Below, one piece after another: positions 1 to 11,739 of a stretch of DNA of 64,000 nt. A program made the translations under genes and the position numbers. How positions within the stretch are numbered: position 1 is the stretch's first letter; the number at the start of each line of letters is the position of its first letter. Origin of the DNA: Megamerina dolium (Eukaryota > Arthropoda > Insecta > Diptera > Megamerinidae); the NCBI GenBank assembly GCA_963854835.1, contig OY978529.1:46673821-46737820 (forward strand). Reading direction: 5' to 3'. The notes below the pieces were generated by a model. That model saw nothing but the letters and a program-made list of their open reading frames with translations. It did not search any database and was not told where the DNA came from.

Positions 1-573
1 ATTATTAATATTGTACTTAAATTATAACAACAACAAATATACAGGTATATGTATGTATGAGTATATGTATTGTATTTCTACATATGTGGGTGTTAAATGC
101 GCTTAATTTTAAAGAATTAAAAAAAAAATGTTTCAAAGCAAGAGCAAAAAATGTGAAATATTATACAAATATGTAATGGATTCCAGCCATACATGTCATG
201 CCACTATACTCTTATTCATTTGAAATTTACAACAACAACAAAAGCAATAACCGTGAAATACGAGACATTTGTTTATTTGTGCATTTTTTATAATTAAGCA
301 TTTGTATTATGTTTTTTCTTCTAAGTATGCGGTTATTTTGTCCATTTGTATTGTTTGTATCTACACATTGTATTTTAAAAAAATTACTCATAAAGAAAAT
401 TATTGAGAAAGTAAAATAGTTTTGCTTTAATGACTCTTGAAGCTAGCTCTTTTAGTGCATCCATTATAATCGTTATTTTGATTTTTCGAATTACTAATTC
501 AAACCACAATACGTGGAAAGCATGGGTTTCTTACAACCATCAACGGCAGAATCACATTGAATGCTTGCAGAAG
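1..573. other. AT-rich DNA, no gene seen
   Basis: Low-complexity AT-rich sequence. A 63-codon open frame at 430-621 shows no domain and its end runs into the mariner remnant in another frame. I see no feature here. Confidence 0.5.
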
Positions 574-840
574 CTTACCACGAACGTGCGTTTGGTAAAT
601 GGTAGTGTTATAAGTGTTTGAATAAATTCAAAAGTGGATATTTTGGTGTGAGAAACGAAGAACGTGGAAGATTGCAGAAAAAGTTTGATTTGCAAGTTTT
701 GTTGGCTAAGGATGATGGCTCACATAACAATTAAATGTGTTCCAAAAATGTAACTCCGATCGTTTAAAGGTCATGGGAAAGATCCTGAAGGTGGAAAGAT
801 GAAAGACCAAATCTCTTCGATCACATCGACTGTGTTTCCA
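574..840 (+). pseudogene. mariner-like transposase N-terminal remnant
   Basis: Conceptual translation in one frame gives a helix-turn-helix-like stretch with the words NKFKSGYFGV, NEERGR and QKKFD. These match the conserved FKSGDFD...KERPGxPKKFED segment at the N-terminus of mariner-family transposases. Further on, NVT...RSWERS...RWKDERPNL resembles the following VTQxxxSxRLKAMG...WVP segment with substitutions. Several stops interrupt the frame and the catalytic DDD core is absent, so this is a dead 5' fragment. The DNA-binding role and family are established knowledge; the assignment rests on motif resemblance read by eye. Confidence 0.6.
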
Positions 841-974
841 ATGTTTCCTGGGTTCAGCAGAGTGTAATTAGAGTATATGAGCTTCTAAAACTTGGTGAAA
901 ATGTTGATATGTTAGGTTAGCTATTGTCGCTCCCCTCTCTCTAAGAGGATGTACTTAGGCCAGAAAGGCATGTT

Positions 975-1288
975 GTGATATCACCGAGTTTCGCTTTCAG
1001 TACGGTTGTGCGTATTAAATTTGGACAGTATTAGAAGAGACCTACTGATATTAGCCGCTACCGAATGACAGAACTTTTGTGAGAACCTTTTTTCTCAACT
1101 TTATCATAGAGCTCTGTAAGAAGCAGTTTTAATGGCAAATTGTTAGTGCCGGAAGAATTGCCAATTGCTAGCCGACAAGTGGGCAACATTCGAAGGAAAA
1201 TGCTTTTCGATATTAAAGTTGTGCTTCAGCCGGTGATTGAACCCGCGACCCACGAGATCAGAAGTCCAACACTGAGCTACGACATCTG
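975..1288 (-). mobile_element. tRNA-derived SINE, copy A (old)
   Basis: Diverged copy of the SINE best seen at 7447-7805. On the minus strand it starts with a tRNA-like head, including an A-box-like GTAGCTCAGTG and a B-box-like GGTTCAATCACC. The shared body follows (words matching GCCGGAAGAATTGCCAATTGC and TTGGACAGTATTAGAAG on the plus strand). It carries many substitutions and small indels, and no target-site duplication is visible. Confidence 0.75.
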
Positions 1289-1998
1289 TCACAACACAAC
1301 ACATATATTTAGCTAAAGATTTGTATGCAGAGTTAAGCAGCGATCTTTATCCCTACTTATCACACTTCACCAGGATTGTATTTCACCCATTCTGGATGAA
1401 TGGCCGTTCTATTTCATATACTCTTGAAGAGAAATGACTCTTGTGGAAATATCGCTCGGTCGCTAAAATTGCTTGCCTCCCATACCATAGACAAACAAAA
1501 GTATGATTCTTTTTTGTAAGGTGTCATATTTAAATCATTTTACTGCTGATGAATTAAATGTTTCATTTTTGTTCGGTGCGCATCATATATGTTACGCAGC
1601 ACGTTCATTGACTTGCTCTCATTCATTGTTGACTTTATTTTTAATTTCTATTTATTTGCGGATTTTTTTTTTCTTTTGTTGTTGTATTTTTTGTGTGTTT
1701 TAATTTTGATACGTCTGTCAACATATTCAACATTGACCAAACCAGTAGCACAACATGTGCTATTCGTATATATGTATGTATGTATTGTAGTCGTACTTGT
1801 ACTTATATTTACTACTACTTGCATGCGACAAAAACATGTAACACAGTAGTATAGTTGAGAATTTATTTCAAAAGGGATTATTGAAAATATATTATTTTTT
1901 TTTCGTAATACATACATATGTGTGTACATCAATTATAGTCCTGTGCATATTTTGAATTTTTATGTATAATTGAATTTTACTTAAAATAAAATCTTATT
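1289..1998. other. intergenic, no gene seen
   Basis: T-rich low-complexity sequence. Short open frames here overlap each other on both strands and have poly-Phe/Tyr/Val composition typical of AT-rich noise. Nothing is supportable. Confidence 0.5.
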
Positions 1999-3324
1999 CA
2001 TTCTAGAGTTCACAATCTATTGTATGAAAAAATTATAGTCAATATCACTCCGGCATCAGTAATTCATCTCATGCACATTTTCAATGCTATCCTTCGTATT
2101 AAGCACTATCCCAAATGCTGGAAAACTTTAAAAATTATTATGATAGCAAAACCAGGAAAAGACCCTGCAAAAGTTGCATCGTACAGACCTATCAGCCTCC
2201 TGCTTCTACTCTCTAAAGTATTCGAAAAGCTACTTGTCATGAATATAACTCCATTTATTAATCTCAACCAACTGATTCCTCAACATCAGTTTGGATTTAG
2301 AAAACAGCACGGCACAATAGAACAAGTCCACCGCATTGTAACTCTGATAAGGAACACTTTTGAAGAAAAAAAGTATTGCTCAGCTGTCTTTCTTGATATC
2401 ACTCAAGCTTTCGATAAAGTATGGCACGATGGCCTTATTTACAAACTCAAACTATTACTGCCTGCAAATGTCTCCTCATTGCTTAGTGGCTACCTCACGA
2501 AAAGACAATTTCTCGTACATCACAAGGATTACACAACAAATCCATTGTATATTCACGCTGGCGTTCCTCAAGAAAGCGTTTTGGGCCCCTTACTGTATCT
2601 CTTATACACTACAGATATGTCCAGCAATAACTATACATTTATATCGACCTTTGCTGATGATACGGCAATATTGTGCTCTCGCTCTAACCCCATAGAAGCT
2701 ACTAAACTCCTGCAGACTCATGTCGATTCTCTCAAAATCTGGCTAGCAAAATGGCGTATAAAAGTCAATGAATCAAAGAGCGTACATGTAACCTTCACGC
2801 TAAGGCTAGATACATGTCCCCCACTTAAAATAAATGGCCAATCAGTTCCACAATGTTCCTCAACAAAGTACTTGGGTATTCACCTCGACAGAAGGCTGAC
2901 CTGGAAAAATCACATAGAGGCAAAGAAAACTCAGATCAAGCTTAAAATAAATCAGTTATGTTGGCTGTTACACAAAAGATCAAAGTTGAATCTCGATTAC
3001 AAAGTGCTATTATATAAAGCAATCCTGAAGCCAATCTGGACTTATGGTATTCAGTTTTGGGGCACCGCATCTCCCTCAAATATCGAAAAATTGCAGCGAA
3101 TACAATCCAAGTGTCTGCGAATTATTGTAAACGCGCCTTGGTATATGAGGAACGTTAACATCCATCGAGATTTAAATGTACCCACAATTTCTGAGGAAGT
3201 TGCAATGTCTTGCAGAAGCTACATTCAAAAATTACACAAACATCCGAATCCCCTTGCTAGGCAATTGTTGCTGAGCACGGGGCATCGTCGATTAAAAAGA
3301 AAAGACACACTGAATATGCTGTGA
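1999..3324 (+). CDS. Jockey-type non-LTR retrotransposon reverse transcriptase, 5'-truncated
   Basis: About 440 codons are open with no native start. The frame continues upstream of the TTG at 2020 to about 1999 and then meets a stop, so the N-terminal endonuclease is lost. RT blocks appear in order: KPGKDP...SYRPISLL (finger), QFGFRKQHGTIEQ, AVFLDITQAFDKVWHDGL (motif A), GVPQESVLGPLLYLLYT (motif B; the usual GVPQGSVLGP has E for G here), FADDTAIL (motif C, catalytic DD), STKYLGIHLDRRLTW. The Jockey-clade C-terminal region follows (LKPIWTYGIQFWG, IQSKCLRIIVNAPWYMRN). The enzyme copies element RNA into DNA at the target site. With no frameshift or stop, insertion looks fairly recent, but the copy cannot be autonomous. 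Confidence 0.9.
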   Translation, partial: HSRVHNLLYEKIIVNITPASVIHLMHIFNAILRIKHYPKCWKTLKIIMIAKPGKDPAKVASYRPISLLLLLSKVFEKLLVMNITPFINLNQLIPQHQFGFRKQHGTIEQVHRIVTLIRNTFEEKKYCSAVFLDITQAFDKVWHDGLIYKLKLLLPANVSSLLSGYLTKRQFLVHHKDYTTNPLYIHAGVPQESVLGPLLYLLYTTDMSSNNYTFISTFADDTAILCSRSNPIEATKLLQTHVDSLKIWLAKWRIKVNESKSVHVTFTLRLDTCPPLKINGQSVPQCSSTKYLGIHLDRRLTWKNHIEAKKTQIKLKINQLCWLLHKRSKLNLDYKVLLYKAILKPIWTYGIQFWGTASPSNIEKLQRIQSKCLRIIVNAPWYMRNVNIHRDLNVPTISEEVAMSCRSYIQKLHKHPNPLARQLLLSTGHRRLKRKDTLNML

Positions 3325-3471
3325 AATTGCTATACCTCGCGACTCAACAAATTGTGATGGAACGTTGGGAATATCACATAATTTCAGTTAGTTTATAAGA
3401 TTTGATTACTTATTGTTAGTTTCTAAGTAATTTTAGAATTTTAGTAATTTTAAAAAAGCTTGAAAAAAAAA
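1999..3471 (+). mobile_element. 5'-truncated Jockey-like LINE with 3' UTR and A-rich end
   Basis: The coding part is followed by about 140 bp of 3' UTR ending in an A-rich run near 3463-3471. The combination of 5' truncation, preserved 3' end and A-rich tail is the usual outcome of target-primed reverse transcription. I could not define a convincing target-site duplication. Confidence 0.75.
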
Positions 3472-5261
3472 ATATCACTATACAGTTCATGACCAGCCAG
3501 TTTTTAAAAACTGGTTCGTCTTAAAATTAAGAATCAGGAGAGTTTCAACTGTGACTTTTGATAAGAATTTTAGAGAAACTCCAATGTTCTGTCGAAAACA
3601 AACAAAATATAATTTTTTTATTTTACCATATTTTTTCACCTACCTGCTTAATAATTTTCTTTTATTTTGCGTCGTAAAATAAACGCAATTAAATCTATTT
3701 TCAATTTAAAATAAACTACTCGATGGGGTTTCGTTTTTAAATTTGCTACATGGGCACCCATAGTCATACGTGTATGTTCTCTACCAAACATCAACGATAA
3801 CAACAACAACAACTTCCTATAATGTTCTTAACGTTTCGTTCGCACATACCATATATTCTGATATACATGTGTGTTGGCATTTCTCAAAAAGTAGGTCAAC
3901 TACGCTAATAGCAATAACAAATAACTAAACTATTTTATTCAATTGGATTTTTTCCCCCCCCCCCCCCTTCTTTTTGAAAGAGTATGTTTTGTGTTGTGTG
4001 ATGACGTGTGTAGAATAACGTAGCTGATTTGGAATAACGTGTGAAGAGAATTATTCTTCCAAACACATATATTATGTAGGTGTATGTCTGCATGTACACA
4101 TGACACTCAATACCATCGTCAATTCATCTGTTGTCAGTATCCTTGAGAATTCGTGCAAAAAATTATTAAATAAATATTAGTATTTTTAGCACACAAGCTT
4201 TTTGTGGGTACCTACCTCCTCCTCATACATGCGATTAGGCACGGAGCGATGTGGCCTTTCGTATAACATGCGCAAAAATAAAATGATCATAAACAAAATG
4301 AAGTTATCAATTTCGATCGAACTATAATTTTTGATCAGTGTAGTGAACGATATTAGCTACTACCAACTTGCCTCTATCCGTTCTAACCTTACTTAATTTG
4401 CATTCACCCGGAGTATTTTCTTTACTCATTTATTGTTGTTGTTGTTTTTTTGTTCACATCTCACAAGTGCAGGCACGATTTGTAGCTATTAGGAAAGGCG
4501 TTATGTTAAGGCATTCGATGTGCTCTGGAGCACGTAGACACCGAACAAAGTATTGAGCAAGTGAGACAGTAGACGCCAAGGAATAATATAACACCCAGAC
4601 ATTGCGTAGAATTTTTTTTCATTATATTTTCTATATCCGAAAAATATTCGAAGATACAATACTAGTTAAAAGCAAATAGATTATATAATACATATAATAA
4701 AAATATATGTACAAGATAGGTAGAAATAAATACTCGTAGTGTGAGAACCTAAATACAAGTATGTAAAAAATTATTTTACCTCAGTAAACAATAGTGAATG
4801 ACTAGATAAGTAATTCATAAATTCATACAGACTCGAATTTATGTATATATTCCAGAGCTGTAAAAGAATTAAATAATTTTATTCAAAAACTGCATCAATG
4901 ATATTGCACTTCTCAGCTTCAAATTTGTTAAAGAATGACAGGCGAACCATTCATCATTCATAAAAGCTTAAAATTAGCACACTCTCCCATTCAGTAAAGA
5001 GTGAAAAATTTCAATCCTATTCTTGCTAGGCGTAAAAAAATGAATTCAATACCATCATTCTTTTAAACTCTGTAATAATTTATGTTGTTTATTAGCATCA
5101 ACGAATAGAATGTGTACAGTGAATGTAAGGCGAAACAACGAGTTTCAAATGTTAAAACAACCATTCAGATCTGCTGTAATGTTATTATTAACATTTTTAT
5201 GTTAACATTGATGTTATCGCCATAAAGAATTGATGAATTGAAAACGATTTTACATACACGA
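3472..5261. other. intergenic, simple repeats only
   Basis: AT-rich spacer. The only landmark is a poly-C run of about 14 bases next to T-runs at about 3954-3967, and a short CAA-repeat near 3802. The 62-codon frame at 4368-4556 has no recognisable domain. Confidence 0.5.
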
Positions 5262-5400
5262 TTTTACGCCCCAGGCAAAGAAGAAGAGGAAGAAACCAAG
5301 TGCCACTAAGTCTACTGTGGTCACTTGACCCCCTTCATCCATTTGAAGGGGGTTTAATTCGGAATTAGGGTTTAATTCCGAATTACCAGCCTCAAGACTT
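5262..5400. repeat. two adjacent inverted repeats (hairpins)
   Basis: A first arm pair reads ACCCCCTTCA...TGAAGGGGGT around 5330-5353. The second reads TAATTCGGAATTA...TAATTCCGAATTA around 5356-5386. The AATTCCGAATTACC end resembles the inner part of the MITE terminus at 44101, so this may be a terminal scrap of a related DNA element. That link is only a short-word similarity. Confidence 0.4.
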
Positions 5401-6578
5401 CACAAAACCACATGAAAAACCAAAATGAATTCACACTTTTATAGCTCTGATATATTCAAATATATATGTAAAAGTTAATTAGTCGGATGAGTCTATGGAA
5501 ATTTGCGAAAAACCATAAGTCTAAAATTTAATAAATTTATTAAATATTTGTACAATGCTGTCAATAGGCTTTTTTTCTCCGAAATGATTTAACCCGTGCT
5601 AATGTATATGTATATTCGGAACATAGGAGCAGAAATATTATTACTAATGTATCATCTTCACCGTATCACCGGAAAGAACATTCATTACACTTTACCTTGT
5701 AAAAGTTCAAATACCTCTACCATATACCTTTAATACCCATCTTGGCCCTATTTAGCATATAAAAATGTAAACAACGATGTTTTTTTAATAGAATTTTATA
5801 TTTTTTATAGAATGCATATTTATTTTAGATTTATAGTTTTTTTACTGCTACTGATTCCTTTTAATTTACAAGCTTCAATTTGAGTACAATTTCACGAGTA
5901 TAAACACTTTGGAAAGGGTCTTATTATTTTGTAAATACTTACACACCTAGTAAATTGTAAATTGTGTACTCTTTCCATTTAATAACGAATATTATAAATT
6001 TTTAATTGCATGTACGATATCTATGTATGTATACATTCAAAATATTTTCAAATTGCATGCATTCCATTCACGTAAAAGATATTAATTATTGCATTTAGTA
6101 GTTTGTTTATATTTACGATATTCTTGCATTTATAATATGACTGTTTTGGTATATTTTTTTAAATGTATTTTATGCATTTTTTGTAAACAAACCTCAAACG
6201 CAACATGTGCTTGATATCAATACAACCATATGTGTCTTTTATATTCTTATAGTACAATGCATATGCGTATATGCATTCAAGTGGAAGCAGGAAGCTTCAA
6301 TGCAATTGTCGTTGCAAAAAAACAATACATTATACTCAATATGCATTTATAATGAAAACGTGTGTATAAAAAATTATTGTTTACCACTAACGATATAATG
6401 CAAATCAACAATAATATACGATTCTAACTAAAATATAATGATTTTCTTTATTATGTTGTTCTGTTTAGCAATATTTATTTAGATAAAAGTGTTTACCTAA
6501 ATACATTGGAATGTGTTTATATTATCCATAAATGTAGGTACTTTATATATGGTCATTTATATATGCATGTGTGCATAA
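5401..6578. other. intergenic, no gene seen
   Basis: AT-rich spacer without recognisable coding or repeat structure. Confidence 0.5.
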
Positions 6579-6756
6579 ATTACACTTATAGGCTCCGAAG
6601 AGCCCTTGGTTGAACTTCTCTTCCAGCACAGTTGTGCGTATTAAATTTGGAGAGTAATAGAAGAGAACCTACTTATATTGGCCGATTACTAACGGCATTT
6701 GTGACATAATTTTTTCTGAGCTTTGTCACCGAGCTATTTTAGACGCGTTTTCAAGC
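6579..6756 (-). mobile_element. tRNA-derived SINE, copy B (tail-side fragment)
   Basis: Matches only the tail-proximal half of the family: words equivalent to GCTCATTGGCCGAGCTTCTC, GTTGTGCGTATTAAATTTGGA and TTTTCTGAGCTTTGTCAC. The tRNA-like head is missing, so on the minus strand this copy is truncated at its 5' end. Confidence 0.7.
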
Positions 6757-6894
6757 CCATGTCCTACGACTCAGCAAACCAACACAATAATTAATCGGCA
6801 CTTCAAAAATATAAGTCCAATGTTTTTTAGAAAATATTGAAGCTCAAAAAAGCAACCAACTGCTTTACGAGGAATAAAGAAATGATATTCTAAA

Positions 6895-7935
6895 ATGACT
6901 TTAATGCGAAGTATAAAGGATCATACGAATAATACTCGATTTAAAACGTTCGAATACTTTTACTCCAAAAGGAGGCGAAAACCAGTAGTAAACCATACAC
7001 TTTGGTCGGAGGCAGTAGATGGAAAGAAATTACTAATATACGTTTTCCTTAATATTAAGGAAGCCTTTTATAATAGGTGACATGAACTGATGGAGAGACT
7101 GGCATTCCAAATGGATGGCAGAAGTTCTGCACATGCGATTGACAGAAACATCTGCTGGAGGCGATACAATAACTATCACAACGACTAGGGGCTGTTCACA
7201 GGAAGGCATTCTGTCGCGTTTTATGTGGAGCCTCGTCATTGATGAACTGTTAGCGATATTGTCTAGAGAGGGATGGATAGCTTAATAGCTAAAGGTAAAT
7301 TTGAGAGAACCCTGTGTGCCCAAGGGGCCCAAGAATTGTTGGTTAATGGTGCAGATCTGTATGATTGAACATAAATAATGCTAAATCCAAAATCGTTTCA
7401 TTTACCACGAAGAGACTATCGTACCCATGACAGGATTAAAATATATAAATAAATAAATATGTGGCACTTAAAGCCCCAAAGGGCTCATTGGCCGAGCTTC
7501 TCTTCCATTACTGTTGTGCGTCTTAAATTTGGACAGTATTAGAATGGACCTACTTATTTTAGCCGGTTCCGAACGGCAGAACACTTGTGACATCACTTTT
7601 TCTGAGCTTTGTCACAGAGTTCTTTTTAGAAGCTTTTTCATGGCAAGTTGTTACTGTCGGAAGAATTGCCAAGTGCTTGCCGACAGGTGGGTACCGTTCG
7701 AAAGAAAAATCTTTTCGATATTAAATTTGTTATGCATCAGCCGGGTATTGAACCACGACCTACAGATCAGAAGGCAAACACACTAACCACTGAGCTACGG
7801 CACCCATTAAAATATATGGTGATGATAAATAGGTAGATAGTAAAATGACATGGAAAGCACACGTTGAATTGATTATAGAAGAAGCCAAATACTCCCTAAT
7901 GACATGTAAAGGACTGGCAGAAAAGTCAGAGTATT
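6895..7935 (+). pseudogene. decayed LINE reverse transcriptase fragment, split by SINE C
   Basis: Before the SINE, translation gives TRGCSQEGILSRFMWSLVIDELLAIL, matching the RGCPQGGVLSPLLWxLVxDxLL block of R1/I/TRAS-like reverse transcriptases. Shortly before it is a stretch resembling motif A (FLNIKEAFYN). After the SINE the frame resumes as MTWKAHVELIIEEAKYSLMTCKGLAEK, matching the SWKxHIExRVKKAxxALWxCRRxxG block that follows the KxLGVxLD motif. Stops and frameshifts are common and the FADD motif is lost. The continuity of RT blocks either side of 7435-7817 shows the SINE landed in an already present LINE. Confidence 0.65.
7447..7805 (-). mobile_element. tRNA-derived SINE, copy C (full length, young, 12-bp TSD)
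   Basis: Best full-length copy. Read on the minus strand it begins GGGTGCCGTAGCTCAGTGG (tRNA-like head with RNA polymerase III A box) and carries a B-box-like GGTTCAATACC about 40 nt on. A roughly 270-nt unrelated body follows and it ends in a (TTTA)n-type tail. Exact 12-bp target-site duplications ATTAAAATATAT flank it at 7435-7446 and 7806-7817. The 90-codon open frame across it is incidental: the same frame is disrupted in older copies. It inserted into the LINE fragment around it and is nearly identical to copy J at 59062-59403. Confidence 0.9.
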
Positions 7936-7942
7936 TTATACT

Positions 7943-8141
7943 CGATGGCAGAAACCTTGTAACAACACTTTATCTGAGCTTTGCCACAGAGTTCTGTTAG
8001 GAACTCTTCTATGGCAAATTGTTATTGCCGGAAGAATTCCCCATTGCTTGCCGACAGCTGGGTATCGTTCGAAAGAAAAATCTTTTTCGATATTAAATTT
8101 ATGCTTCAGCCTGCTATTGAACCCACGATCTACAGCACCCA
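7943..8141 (-). mobile_element. tRNA-derived SINE, copy D (internal deletion in head)
   Basis: Matches the family from the middle of the body through the B-box-like segment (TTGAACCCACGATCTACAG on plus). It then jumps directly to CACCCAC, lacking about 35 nt that hold the A box. Such a copy would have lost its internal pol III promoter. Confidence 0.75.
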
Positions 8142-10277
8142 CGTGTTATATCTCACAATTTTAACTATAACTAACTGGTGGAGCCAGCTTTTGATTTTTG
8201 ATTTCTTGATTTCATAATCGACAAAAAATAAACAACTAAACTACGAGCCGAACATGTTATATTTCAGTTGATCTTATCGCAACTCCTATGCTGCTGATTA
8301 AAACATTAAACAAAATTATGTTCTGGTTGAAAACACGGTTGAAAAATTCATTTCCGTAAAAATTTTCTAAATAACAGCATTTTGCACCCAGCAACTACGA
8401 AATGAAAAATTCCATTCGGTACTCATTGTTATGTAGGCTATAAATAGATGTATGTTCATATGTTCTTCCAATCGCACAATTTGTACCATGACCTTACACT
8501 CAATACTTTTAATGTCTGTCTATAAGGTAGATATTTTTTTGAATACTAAACAACATTACGAATGTATGATGAAATTTCTTATGTAAATTTATTCATGAGT
8601 ATCATCATCATAAACGTAATCATTGTGAATGTTCTCATCGCATCTTCTATACAATTGAATTATCAAAGTTCAAATTATTTTGTTCATTTTTTCCATTTTA
8701 GTTTTATTAAAAATGTGGAATTTTTTAATTAAAAATATTTTCTAGTGCGAGTAGGTTGTTTAAGCTGGTATGTATAGTAGGAGGCACATAAATTCAAGTA
8801 GAATTGATATTTGATTCTGATTATTTTAATTTGATTATAAAATATCATAAGTATATTCACGTGATTTTAATAATGAATCTCTATATTGAATCAAGACAAT
8901 GGATCTTCTTAGATTTGTTCAAAGTCGTGATGCCTAGCTAAACCTTTATAAGCACTAAACATAATAAGCAGAGTGCGCATATGTTCAAATATTGCTGCTG
9001 TTGACGCAATTGTGGTTGAAGACCGAAATTCATCGCTTGATAAGCAATTAAAAGAGCTTAGTATATATCTATCCATTTTATGGATTTTATGTTATCCCTG
9101 CATGTTATGTTGCATTTGTGTTATGATTACAGTAAATGATGAATGTAATAGTTGGAAGTCGATACACTACTTTGACATAATATTTAGGTGAGCAATGATG
9201 CTCATTTTTCATTTGCAAAGATCTACCCACACGATGGTTTTTGAAAATTAAGCCAATAATGGGTATTCATTTTTGTTGAAAATTTCTGTGTTATTAAAAA
9301 TTATTTCAGTTTTTATCTATTTGAAATAAAATTACAAGATTTGTATTTTACTTCGGAAAAACTACAGGAACTGTAATCATCTGTAAATAAAATTAGACTG
9401 TTTAACGGATTCTATCACTGTCATTTAAAGAATAATACCCTTTCGTCACAGATTTAGAATCCCATTTGAGATTCTTTTTGCTGATGTTAGTAATGTTGAG
9501 TCGTATACCATGGAATGATCTGAATAGATTAGATACTATTGTGCTCCTTTGTTAGATAGTCAGGCTGCCCTTCCATTTTTCTTGTGCTCTTTACGGTCAG
9601 GAACCCACCACAGTGTTACATTGTTGTTAATTTCGAACTCTTTGATGAGTTTGTAGCATTTGCCCGTTATTCGGCCATTCATTATTTAAATAAGCCCCTT
9701 TAACCTTGATTTTATAATTCATCCAACCTCCTCAACATTTTTAGTGTCCTTTTAAAAATTCCCTAAAGCACAAATTTATTGTCATTGCCCCATACGCTGC
9801 TAAATATCTGATTTCACGTCATTATTGTTGTTAATTATATAACATATATTATTATTGTTGATGTTATCATATGCATGTGTGTATACAATATGTACATGTG
9901 ATTGATATGCACATTCTACACTACATATTTTTGAATAAGTGTATTTGTTTAATTAAGTATATATGTACCTATTTTGCCAAGGAATGCATGACTAATTAAA
10001 AATTTGTTTCTATTTTGTTGTTGTTTTTAGTTGCGCGTATATGCTTAAATGAATATGATGACTAATAGAAAAAAACATTTAATATATATATTTATATATA
10101 TACAACAATAACTGTAGACAAAAATATAATACATTTTAACAACAACCTTATTGAAAATAGATTAAACAACGAGTATGGTAGGTGTGTCACCGAATACTTA
10201 TACTAGTTGGTAGATTTACTTCTTCTTGTATAATATTCCTCAATTTCAAATTGCATGACTAATATAATATATATTTT
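8142..10277. other. intergenic, no gene seen
   Basis: About 2.1 kb of AT-rich DNA. The stretch 9420-9720 has somewhat higher GC and fewer simple runs but translates into nothing I recognise. The 72-codon frame at 8973-9191 is Cys/Ile-rich and unsupported. Confidence 0.5.
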
Positions 10278-11533
10278 TATACCCTGCATAATGCAATATG
10301 CATGGTATATTCATTTCGGTCAGATGTTTGTGTCCACTTGAAGGAATCTCCGGAGATATAGACATAGATATATATTCGTGATCAGCGTCGATTAAATTTT
10401 CGATTTAACGATGTCCGTCCGTCCGTCCGTCCGTCCGTCTGTCTGTCACCTGGCTGGTTCGCACGATAACTTGAGTAAATATTGAGCTATTTCGATGAAA
10501 TTTGGCATAAGTAATCTATGATCCAAGGGTACGGAGGGGATTGATATTGGGCATGATCGGTCAATAACCACGCCCACACCAAGCATTCAAAGCGACTAAC
10601 CTCGAAATTTTCAAAATCTTTAACTTGCTATAACTCACATAATATACCACTTGGGACAACAATATTTCGCTCATAGAGTTACATTATACTACTATATAAC
10701 CTCGCCAAAAGTGGGTGAGCCACGCCTACTTTCTAGCGTAGCTCCCATACAAAGTGTCTGTACTTCTTTTAAATTGAAACTGCTGTAACTTCTACAATCT
10801 TCTATCTAGAATAACCATAATTGACACTTAGATTAACACAGCAGTCAGAAATAATATGGCAGAAAATCAATGTGCCACGCCCACTCCTTTTTGGGTCTCC
10901 CATACAAAGTTGCGGAAATTAAAAAAAATGTTACCGGTTATAACTTGCAAACTATTCAGCGTAGAATAACGAGATTTAAGGTGTGGATTAGTATTGTACG
11001 AGCAACTAGGCTCACAGAAAATGGGAGCACCACGCCCACTGTTTATCGTAGCCCCCATACAAATTTTAAATTGAAACAGCTGTAACTTCGGCAATCTTCT
11101 GTCTAGAATAACCATAATTGACACTTAAATTAATATCGTAGTCGGCAAAAATCTGGCAGAAAATCAGTGTGCCACGCCCACTCCTTCATGGGTCTCCCAT
11201 ACAATGTTGAGGAAATTAAACAAAAATGTTAACCACCATAACTATTCAACGTAGGACACCAAATTTAAGGTGTGGATTAACATTGAAAAATTAATTGGAT
11301 TTACTAGAAAGTGGTAAGCCACGCCCACTTTTTATATAGCTCCCATACTAAGCCTCGGAATTATCTTAAAATCCTTTTACTTCGTCAAAGTCAACCATAT
11401 TTCGGGTGTAAATTAGTAGTATATGCAAAAATTGTTTCTAGAAAAGTGGAAATAAAAGAAAAGTTGGATATTCGAGTAAACTTTTTATATATAAATCTAC
11501 ATATGCAGGGTATAGTTTGGTCGGCCCCAGCCG
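10278..11533 (+). repeat. dispersed fly repeat with (GTCY)n tract (mini-me-like)
   Basis: Starts with TATACCCTGCATA (10278-10290) and contains the exact inverted copy TATGCAGGGTATA at 11502-11514, followed by TTTGGTCGGCCCC. Near the left end lies a (GTCC)n(GTCT)n tract at about 10410-10446. That combination recalls the 'mini-me' type dispersed elements described from Diptera, which generate (TA)n and (GTCY)n microsatellites. The middle is full of CCACGCCCAC and CCCATACAAA words in repeated units. No transposase or RT is encoded. An inverted relative lies at 26370-27420. The family name is tentative; the repeat structure is directly visible. Confidence 0.65.
10690..11300 (+). repeat. 297-bp tandem duplication inside the dispersed repeat
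   Basis: The word AAATTGAAAC starting the block 'TGTAACTTC..CAATCTTCT..CTAGAATAACC' occurs at 10771 and again at 11068, a spacing of 297 bp. The downstream words GGCAGAAAATCA, GTGCCACGCCCACTCCTT and GGTCTCCCATACAA repeat with about the same offset. At least two units are present, diverged by scattered substitutions. Confidence 0.75.
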
Positions 11534-11739
11534 ACTGTAAGGAGATTTTTTTTTATTTAATTTTTCCAATATAAATTGTAATCTATAGCAAAAAGTAAGT
11601 TTTGAGCAAATTTCGGTTGACGATTATTATCCCAGTCAGTCCGATTATTGAATAGGCTCGAAAGTACCTTCACTTCTACTGTTTCTAGTAGAGTCATAAG
11701 TGCTAGAGAGTGATCTGGTAATAGATTTAAATGAATTTA

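Noticed and set aside
7514..7786. 90-codon open frame, nearly repeated at 59116-59388
   Set aside because: Both lie wholly inside SINE copies C and J. Their similarity reflects recent SINE copying, and the frame is broken in older copies, so it is not a gene family.
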